From the NCBI RefSeq assembly GCF_943734655.1, contig NC_071355.1, positions 199,224,939-199,288,938 on the forward strand: a DNA stretch of 64,000 nucleotides, written 5' to 3'. The stretch's first letter is position 1; every line of letters starts with the position of its first letter. The notes below the pieces were generated by a model, which did not search any database, was not told the origin of the DNA, and worked only from the letters and a program-made list of their open reading frames with translations. The stretch comes from Sabethes cyaneus (lineage: Eukaryota > Arthropoda > Insecta > Diptera > Culicidae). Below are positions 57,897 to 64,000 of this stretch, in pieces. The position numbers and the translations under genes were made by a program.

Positions 57897-58028
57897 AGCC
57901 TCCTGCTAGCACACGATGCCATTGCGCAAAAAGACTTCTATCCACACCTGCCGGAAATACCCGTTGAAGTCGACGAGGACGAGGAAACCATCAAAATCGT
58001 ACAACTAGTGAAAAGTAACGAGCCACTG
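57897..58028 (+). CDS. metro: MPP7-like MAGUK, exon ending the L27 tandem and leading into PDZ
   Basis: The acceptor CATCCTTATAG and donor GTAAGT enclose 132 bases = 44 codons: SLLLAHDAIAQKDFYPHLPE, then an acidic VEVDEDEETIKIVQLVKSNE and PL. The LLxxHDxxAQKxxxPxLPxxP phrase followed by acidic residues and I(K)IVxLVKxxEPL is diagnostic of the MPP3/MPP7 branch; Stardust- and Varicose-type members differ here. The PDZ domain proper (carboxylate-binding loop), SH3 and guanylate kinase-like domains must be in exons beyond the window. I found no such exon in 58029-64000. Confidence 0.85.
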
Positions 58029-58690
58029 GTAAGTACTCGTTGAAGGATGTCGTCCTCTTCCTAATGTATATATGCAGTTTTCGGTGTACCTGTACTGTAC
58101 CGCTCTATCCACGGTGGATTATTCTTGCTGCTGCTTTCGGTTAGCTTTAGCTGTCTTTCTTCTCGTAGGCCTCTAAGCTCTTGTTGTGGGGAGAGGGGAA
58201 TAGTAGGTGGTAGTTGAAAGTGTCGATTGTATGCTGCTTCATGTGTCAAGTGGCAAGTCTTTTAGTCAACTATTCAACATAGATAAAGAATAGCATATAG
58301 CTGTTACCGTACGACAAGACAATGTATGGCCTTCCAGTTGAACCAGATGGAAACGGTTCTTGAACTTTTTTCAGCCTCTACCCGACGCCTTGTTTGCATA
58401 AAAAATAAATTAATTGGAGTATGCTTTTAAGACGAATTACCTAATGTTTTCATTGCTTTTCTGTTGATTATTCAACATTTGTTCTAGATTTTCCCGAGTT
58501 GAAATTCTGGTAATTTTTATTATCATTTTAAATGCCGAAGGTCGATACCTTCTAGAGTGCTTAACTTTTAGAGTTTTCTATGTTCAACTGCTAATATACT
58601 TTTAATTATAATGAAAAAAAAAATAATAATAATACTTTTAATTGCAATCAGTAATATGTATATGATTTAATAGATCAAATCAGACCCGTC
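58029..58690. other. Intron sequence, nothing recognised
   Basis: Start of the next MAGUK intron. AT-rich, with a short A/T microsatellite at 58612-58640. Confidence 0.5.
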
Positions 58691-58699
58691 TATCTCTCT

Positions 58700-58862
58700 A
58701 CTCGAATCGCGCCTGGAGAGGCTGCTAGAGTCAATAGGATCGTAGCACTGACCCCGCACTGTCCTGTATTCTAACAGCTGGTTGCGAAGTCTGTCGTACA
58801 GAACAGAACAACAGAACAACAACAGAAGGTCAAATTTCAATAACGGAATTAGCACCCAGGCT
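58700..58862 (+). mobile_element. tRNA-derived SINE, family A, eroded head
   Basis: CTCGAATCGCGCCTGGAGAG, then GCTAGAGTCAATAGGATCGT, a body AACAGCTGGTTGCGAAGTC and the tail ATAACGGAATTAGCACCCAG match 13595-13813 and 24680-24871. The first part of the tRNA-like head is degenerate. A CAGAACAACAGAACAACAA stretch is expanded inside. Confidence 0.75.
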
Positions 58863-59127
58863 TTGCTTTATTTAAATACATATCTACATATCTATCTATA
58901 AAAATTAACGTGGGTATGTACATCATTTGTTGCGCCATAACTCTGAAACACTTGAACCGTTTTCCACCAAATTTGGAATAAGTGTTGCTTGGTATGAGGG
59001 GATAATTGTTGTACAAGTGGCCAGGAGACAAGAGAATGATTTTTTAAAGTCATTTATTTCGTTTTGTCTAAAAAAGTTGTTTTGTTTTCTTTTCTAACTT
59101 TACTTAAAGCTAACGTAAATAAAATTA

Positions 59128-59576
59128 GCCCCTCTAAGGTCTACATCATTTTTAGCACCGCAAAATTCACTAAAATGGTCGTAACTTTTTTATCTTTCAA
59201 TATTTTTGCACCAAATTTGGGGGATTTCCCGAAAATCTTTTCTATTGTCATAATATCTATAGATAATGGTCATATGGCTTATGGCCCCGGAGTTATTCCG
59301 GAGTTCCTTGGGGGACCGCGACATGGCTTTTTTAGATAAAGTTGCCAAATATTTAAAATTTGTTTGAAATCTGTTGATTTTTGTAAATATATCATCGGCT
59401 GTGGACATATCAGTTACTTTGCCGCAATTACGAGCCATGGCGCGCACCATCCGGATCCGGGGGGACACTATGAATCCGGAACCGGTTCCCATAAAGGGAC
59501 ATTTCAGCATTGGTAAAGTATGTCGTGTCGCATATCAAAAAACATCAGCATTCGACAAAATAGCGATTGGCGATCA
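59128..59576. repeat. Dispersed repeat, inverted partner of 5861-6292
   Basis: Reverse-complement alignment over essentially the full length (CCCCTCTAAGGTCTACATC to GCGATTGGCGATCA). It differs by small indels and one FLGGPRH-like shadow frame. Confidence 0.7.
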
Positions 59577-59589
59577 TCTGGGACCGTGC

Positions 59590-59945
59590 TGACCCGAGCG
59601 CGGCTTCCAGGTAACGCCCGTGGTTTTCTGCGTACGGCGTTCTTCTGATCGCGGTTGACGGATGACCAGGAACTCTGTCACTAGACGGCGTGGTATAACG
59701 GCGGATGAACGGGAACCGTCGATGTAGCTCGGATCGATGGCGTCTGCAGCACTTTTTACCTTTTTGAGAAAATCGTGTTATCCGATATACAATCTGAATT
59801 GAATTCACTAACTTGCACGGTGCAAGTTGCACCAAAATTGAACGAGCTAATCTATCTTTAGATCACTACGCGGTGCGAACTAGGAAAACTAGGAAATCAT
59901 TGCCGAACTCTACCACGGTTTAGAACAAAGTGGCAGAGTAACAGT
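59590..59945. other. GC-richer unassigned segment
   Basis: The 96-codon minus-strand frame at 59545-59835 shows no domain. It may belong to the decayed LINE that follows. Confidence 0.35.
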
Positions 59946-59949
59946 TTGC

Positions 59950-61100
59950 TGTCCCTCAAATCAGCGAAGAATCGTAAAAATACAACTTAACCGGAACTAC
60001 GTAATCATTTACGAAGGTCCGTTTTCCGAAGTTATTTGTTAACGACGGAGATACCACGTAGCATTCTAAGGTATTGATTTCTTGCTTCCGAAGTTTCGGA
60101 TCCAACCGAACCGTTTCTCTTGAAGCCAGAAACAAACCCGAGTCCTCCTTTCTTTGGGCAAATAGCCGAACAAGGGTTAACTCATCTTGGGGAGGTGCGT
60201 TCTCGTCGCAACCACCCGCTCTCACATGACTTTCCAACCTATCCCAAATTCCAGTGGGCGAACAACTCAGTGGCACTTAAGTACTCACATCTACCAAACG
60301 TACCAGAAGTGGTACTCTTTCTCTCTTCAACTCAACTAGCATAATTCTAAGCAGATCATGGAAACAACGGATTGCTCGATCTAAATTTTACTTAAATAGG
60401 TGTAATGCTACAAATGATAAAGTCATAATCTTTTATAAAGCCTAGCTGGTAGCTATTTTTGCTGAAAATGTACTTCTCGTTGCGACACCCACTCGCCAAA
60501 TACCACCTTCGATAGCATTGTTAAATAAAATACATGAATCATGTCCATCGATTTGCCGCAATCCTCGGCGTAGCATACTCCAGGGTTGCTTTGAGCGTCA
60601 GTTTATCCATAGCTGTGTGCATTTGACAGTATCATACAGTGCCTTGAACTCCACGGAAATATGACACGTTCGTACCTATGTATACGTGTACGTCCACAAT
60701 CCTGAAAGATGTGAATATGTGGATGTCGGTATGTGAAAATTTGATCCGTAGTTGTGCGGGCCCCCATAAAGCCCACTTGAAACTGTCCTATAAATTCTCT
60801 TGGTATTAGAAATAAACGTCGCATGATCTAGGAGAATATTTTCAGGCGGTTTTGATTAACATATTTCTGCCATAATCGTAGCAATTGACTTGATCACCCA
60901 TGTGTAGATGGAACAAGTCACACTTTCCACTCATTCCTCTGGTAGTTTCTCCTACTTCCAAAGCCCAGAAATTGTCAATACTGTGCCATTACTTCCAATG
61001 CCATCCCTATCATGTTTGAATAGTATTGCCGTAAGTCAGCCGTTTCCGGCGGCTCTATTGTCTTCCGCTAGCCAATTTCTCACCACTTCTCATTAACATC
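59950..61100 (-). mobile_element. Heavily decayed LINE, same type as 53.6-55.8 kb
   Basis: On the minus strand, at 60603-60824, GQFQVGFMGARTTTDQIFTY corresponds to QCGFRKGRSTTDQMFTLRQI of the better copy. Just beyond, around 60600-60660, HISVEFKALYDTVKCTQLWI corresponds to the FIDFKAAYDSVKR palm motif in another frame. Further parts, such as LWK.EKLPEE near 60940, fit the segment upstream of the RT fingers. Extent on both sides is a guess. Confidence 0.65.
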
Positions 61101-61459
61101 GAAAGCAGGAATTGCCACCGCATAGAAAGACTACTTCCACCTGTAGACTACATCGCACTCATTCGTAAACAGGTTTCCCTCCTCGTCTCTATGTATGTCA
61201 GGTTTCAGTGTGTAACCATTACGAGATTGATTCACTTTCTCGTTAAACTTACGTGTTTCAGAATCCCGGTCCTAATTATTCAGGATTTCTGCCCTCCTTT
61301 TGCTGCTTTTCCTCGTCATGATCGTGTTCAACTGATGTGGTCAAATTCTCCATCATGGCAATACTTCAATTTTTTATCTTAGCTCTTTTTACCTTTGTTA
61401 TACTAGAAATTGGACGAAAAACACGAACTTGATTCGAGGGCCGCAGTGCCGAATCACTT
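61101..61459. other. Intronic/intergenic, probably more LINE debris
   Basis: No motif was readable with confidence. Confidence 0.3.
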
Positions 61460-61690
61460 AACACTAAGATAAAAGATGACGAAAATGCGATAAAAAGATG
61501 ACGAAAAACTGATAAATAGAAAACTAAAATACGACAAAAATAGCATCAAAATACGGTAAAAGGACGAAACAACACCAGAACAGCAAAAAAGGCAAAAAGA
61601 AGTTTTAAAAGTTTCCAAAATGCGACAAAACATACAAAAAAGATGACGAAAAGATGACAATTTTACGCCAGAAAGACGGCGAAAAGGCAA
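61460..61690. repeat. GATGACGAAAA short-unit array
   Basis: Degenerate 11-13-bp units (GATGACGAAAA, GATAAAAAGATGACG, ACGGTAAAAGGACGAAAC). It lies immediately outside the left GGCCGAA array. A same-strand relative flanks the other side (63040-63360). Confidence 0.65.
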
Positions 61691-61958
61691 AAAAAACGGG
61701 CTGGTACCGAATGGCCGAAACACAAATGGCCGAATCACGAATGGCCGAAATCCAAATGGCCGAATTTCAATAACAGTCACAGAAGGCCGAATCACGAAAG
61801 GCCGAATCATGAAAGGCCGAATCACGAATGGCCGAATCACGAAAGGCCGAAATTTCTAAATAACTACTCAATAAAAAACTATGAATTGGCAAGTAGTTAA
61901 CAAATAACTTTAATCAAACAAAAAACAAACTACTACTATTAAACAAACAAAACATGCT

Positions 61959-62342
61959 TTACGAACGCCTTTGTTTAGCGCTTAATAAAACCGCAACTGC
62001 GTCGACAAAATTTTTGCTGCTCATTTTGTGAGCATTAACACATTTCGAGTAGATTTTTTCGTCTATTTCTCGGCGCGAATTCGGAACATCCCGTTGAAGA
62101 ATTCTAAGGATGTTCCTCTCTATCGCCTTTTGCTCCACCCGCAGCTCTGTGATGATCCTGGTCATTGACAGGTGATGGGAACCAACCATAGTTGCGTACA
62201 TTACCTGCTTGTTTTTATTGAAAAGTACCCCATCAATGGAAAGCATCGGTTTTCCTCTCTGCGACAATACAATTTTGACGACAGGTGTACTTTCTTCATC
62301 GTTGAAACCAGCAACATCGGATGAATCGCCGGATGCACTCAT
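61959..62342 (-). CDS. FLYWCH-like protein fragment, 127 aa
   Basis: The ORF starts MSASGDSSDVAGFNDEESTP and continues VVKIVLSQRGKPMLSIDGVL FNKNK. The phrase SQRGKPxLxxDGxxFxKNK is the usual opening of FLYWCH zinc-finger domains found in insect Mod(mdg4)-like proteins and some transposon-derived proteins. After it the expected tryptophan and zinc-ligand cysteines are missing; GSHHLSMTRIITELRVEQKA resembles the region that follows the domain. The domain therefore seems internally deleted and unlikely to bind zinc. The frame is open from ATG to stop, with helical C-terminal sequence ending LLSAKQRRS. It sits between inverted arrays and may be cargo or a relic of an element-encoded protein. Confidence 0.45.
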   Translation of the reverse strand: MSASGDSSDVAGFNDEESTPVVKIVLSQRGKPMLSIDGVLFNKNKQVMYATMVGSHHLSMTRIITELRVEQKAIERNILRILQRDVPNSRREIDEKIYSKCVNAHKMSSKNFVDAVAVLLSAKQRRS

Positions 62343-62602
62343 CTTTCACAGGACAACTACCAACTACCGTGCGGAAAGCAAACCGTGTTCAACAACAATG
62401 GACACAACTGTTGGCTTTGCTATGTGCGGTCAACAAAGATGGACACGGCGGGATATTGAATGAAATATTTCGGTCGCTTTAGTGATAGGATAATAAACTT
62501 GTTTTCACCTGGTTTTTATCTCATATTTCTTAATTATAAATACATCTTCATTATAAGGTGCGAGACGTATTTACCGTGTTAGTAGCAAATGTTTCCTAGA
62601 TG

Positions 62603-62692
62603 ATTCAGGGCGAGACGGCCGTAGGCCGCGAGTGTGCGCCGGTGACCCGCCGTCGGAAGCGCCGGCCACTGCGGGGGGGCAGCCCCCCTGCA
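62603..62692 (+). repeat. GC-rich hairpin module, copy 4, outside a Helitron
   Basis: TTCAGGGCGAGACGGCCG, CGCGAGTG with an extra C, GCCGG, CGTCGGAAGCG, CCGGCCACTGCG and GGGGGGGCAGCCCCCC. This is the same order as in Helitron copy 3, but the Helitron 3' terminus does not follow. Confidence 0.8.
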
Positions 62693-63039
62693 GAAACCAC
62701 TACTATTTAGGTGCATGCATTTTCCTAGGTTTACTGTCTATTAGGGATTATGCCTTAGTTAAGTCCGAACGAGCGGCAGCGAGTAAGGACAGCATGTACC
62801 CAACGTTTGCGCAGGTTGAAGGCTATGAATATTTTCGGTCGAATATGACATTCGGCCATTCGTGTTTCGGTCATTTGTGATTCGGCCATTCGTGATTCGG
62901 CCTTTTGTGATTCGGCCATTCGTGATTCGGCCATTTGGTATATTATGCCATTCGTTATTTCGGCCATTTGTGTTTCGACCATTCGTGATTCGGCCATTTG
63001 TGTTTCGGCCATTCGTAGGTAATCCAAAAAAACATTGTC

Positions 63040-63360
63040 AAAAAAATTATTGTCGCAAAAAAATGGCAAGGCAGTGACAAAAAACAAAAAAAATGACCTA
63101 ACGATGCAAAAGACGATGAAAAGATAAAAAACGAATCAATGATAACAAAGTAACGACAAAAAGACGCCAACACAGCAACAAAAAAGATGTGAAAATGGCA
63201 AATTTGGTTTTGTCGAAAAAAGCGACATAAATGTCAAAAACAGATATCTAGATAAAACGAACACGCGACAAAATAAGATGAAAAGACGGCAAAAAGACCA
63301 TGAAGAGACAACAAAAATACGACATAGAGATAAAAATACGAAGAAAAAACTACAAGATAT
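63040..63360. repeat. GACAAAAAGAC short-unit array
   Basis: A-rich degenerate units (AACGATGCAAAAGACGATG, AAAAGACGGCAAAAAGACC) directly outside the right GGCCGAA array, in the same orientation as 61460-61690. Confidence 0.65.
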
Positions 63361-63733
63361 ATAGCCCTAAGGGTTGTACGAAAGGGTGACGTAGGACTAT
63401 ATCAGATCATTAGATCAATGTAACTATTGTAAACTGCATTTCTGGCATATGTATGTTTATAAGAATCTGTGAGTGCCATTGTTTAAGTGAATGTTTAAAA
63501 GAGAAGAGTGAAATATTCAGATTCAATTCTTCATTGAATGCAAGGGTGGCTTTGAAAATACGTGGTGGGGGTTCATAAGTACAATGCCTGCAAACATAAA
63601 GATTTGTTTTAAAAATCACTTGTGTACATCATAAAGGTTGAAATAGTAATGAATGACCAGCCTACAGGTAATTTTATTGAATATGATTATACGTAGCTTG
63701 ACATGTTTTAGTAATCTTACTTAAACTCGCTTG
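63361..63733. other. Intergenic, nothing recognised
   Basis: AT-rich, no repeat partner or ORF of note. Confidence 0.4.
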
Positions 63734-63734
63734 T

Positions 63735-63750
63735 GGCCTTTAAAAGGGCC
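63735..63750 (-). promoter_or_regulatory. Histone-type 3' stem-loop, distal copy
   Basis: On the minus strand GGCCCTTTTAAAGGCC, preceded by AACCAAT and followed by ACAAG. It fits the GGYYYUUYUNARRRCC form bound by SLBP except for one C.A pair in the stem. It lies exactly 70 bp downstream of the proximal copy. Confidence 0.6.
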
Positions 63751-63804
63751 ATTGGTTACAAATAACCTTAAAGCACAAATTTAAAATCGCGCTAATCGCA
63801 CAAT

Positions 63805-63820
63805 GGCCTTTAAAAGGGCC
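63805..63820 (-). promoter_or_regulatory. Histone-type 3' stem-loop, proximal copy
   Basis: Identical 16-mer to 63735-63750, starting 5 bp after the stop codon of the H3 remnant. In animal histone mRNAs this loop replaces poly-A and directs 3' cleavage by U7 snRNP. No clear purine-rich downstream element is seen. Confidence 0.65.
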
Positions 63821-63825
63821 ATTGG

Positions 63826-63909
63826 TTACAAAGCACGTTCATCGCAAATATGACGCGCCATTCGAATGTCCTTCTCTTTTGACATGAATGGCAACAGACA
63901 CGTAAGTTA
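63826..63909 (-). pseudogene. Histone H3 3' end, decayed
   Basis: Minus-strand frames read NL, a damaged stretch, CAIHVKR at about 63875-63895 and, after a frame jump, KDIRMARHICDERAL and TAA (63826-63873). H3 ends ...[28 protein letters not shown], so the order and spacing match, with a deletion of about 14 bases removing VTIMP and several substitutions; one extra Leu precedes the stop. The 3' stem-loop follows at once. The upstream part (63910-64000) is not readable as H3. A gene for the centromeric variant is less likely because the end matches canonical H3. Confidence 0.7.
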
Positions 63910-64000
63910 GCGGCGTCGTTTCACTGTCTTTGGCTCCGAGAAGGTTTTACTAGTTTACTTTCACAGCTTACCGCTTGTTATATAGCGGAACATATGGCAC

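Larger units (their letters stand above)
61706..63023. mobile_element. Array-bounded element: inverted GGCCGAA repeats around a FLYWCH-like ORF
   Basis: The left boundary (61706-61853) is about nine 15-bp units of ATGGCCGAATCACGA. The right boundary (62849-63023) is a similar array in the opposite orientation ending at GTAGGTAATCC. Between them are an ORF on the minus strand (61959-62342), a GC-rich hairpin module (62603-62692) and a body segment (62692-62848). The rearranged copy at 28989-29862 and the array fragment at 24130 show that this is a dispersed family. Confidence 0.7.

Noticed and set aside
61454..61840. 128-codon minus-strand frame with repeated VIRPFVIRPFM
   Set aside because: Translation of the GGCCGAA 15-bp array; the same pattern appears at 62862-63077.
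61959..62342. Homology between the FLYWCH-like ORF and the 145-aa protein (PVVKIVL versus PVLKVVL)
   Set aside because: The likeness is confined to seven residues; the rest differ.

Overview
The window looks like a piece of an AT-rich insect chromosome, most likely from a mosquito or another dipteran. Its genes have GT-AG introns (one only 64 nt), it carries an insect-type MPP7-like MAGUK gene (Drosophila metro), and it is crowded with non-LTR retrotransposons, tRNA-derived SINEs, Tc1/mariner and pogo-type DNA elements and non-autonomous Helitrons. No bacterial operon, rRNA gene or CRISPR array is present. Species cannot be named from this alone.

Real host genes are few. (1) A two-exon gene on + (18255-18756) encodes a 145-aa protein I do not recognise. 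(2) Four coding exons on + (42459-42501, 56785-56966, 57041-57136, 57897-58028) join in frame into the N-terminus of an MPP7/MPP3-type MAGUK: two L27 domains and the first residues before a PDZ domain. The gene runs off the right edge. Its first coding intron is 14.3 kb and full of repeats. (3) At the right edge (63735-63909, -) is a decayed histone H3 3' end followed by two copies of a histone-type 3' stem-loop.

Layout: 0-9 kb holds LINE and mariner debris and TIR elements. 9-20 kb is mostly plain intergenic DNA with a decayed LINE, a SINE with clear target duplications, a 28-bp-TIR MITE, a GGACCAGAT minisatellite, the 145-aa gene and a good TATA+Inr promoter at 19.6 kb. 21-28 kb holds two non-autonomous Helitrons in opposite orientation, each carrying about twelve 143-bp repeat units; one interrupts an older transposon whose undisturbed relative at 6.6 kb shows the empty site. 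28-40 kb holds nested SINE and array elements, a 1.2-kb T-rich degenerate array and a third Helitron. 40-58 kb is the MAGUK gene region, with a 2.5-kb polypyrimidine array, SINEs, LINEs and a pogo-like element in its big intron. 58-64 kb holds decayed LINEs, an element bounded by inverted arrays of a 15-bp GGCCGAA unit with a FLYWCH-like ORF, and the H3 remnant.

The most unusual theme is a set of repeat families each carrying its own degenerate short-unit array (GGCCGAA, GGACCAGAT, GCGAAATGGTA, GATGACGAAAA, T-rich, pyrimidine), together with a GC-rich hairpin module shared by the Helitron 3' regions and the GGCCGAA element. All family and function assignments rest on reading the sequence by eye; no database search was run.
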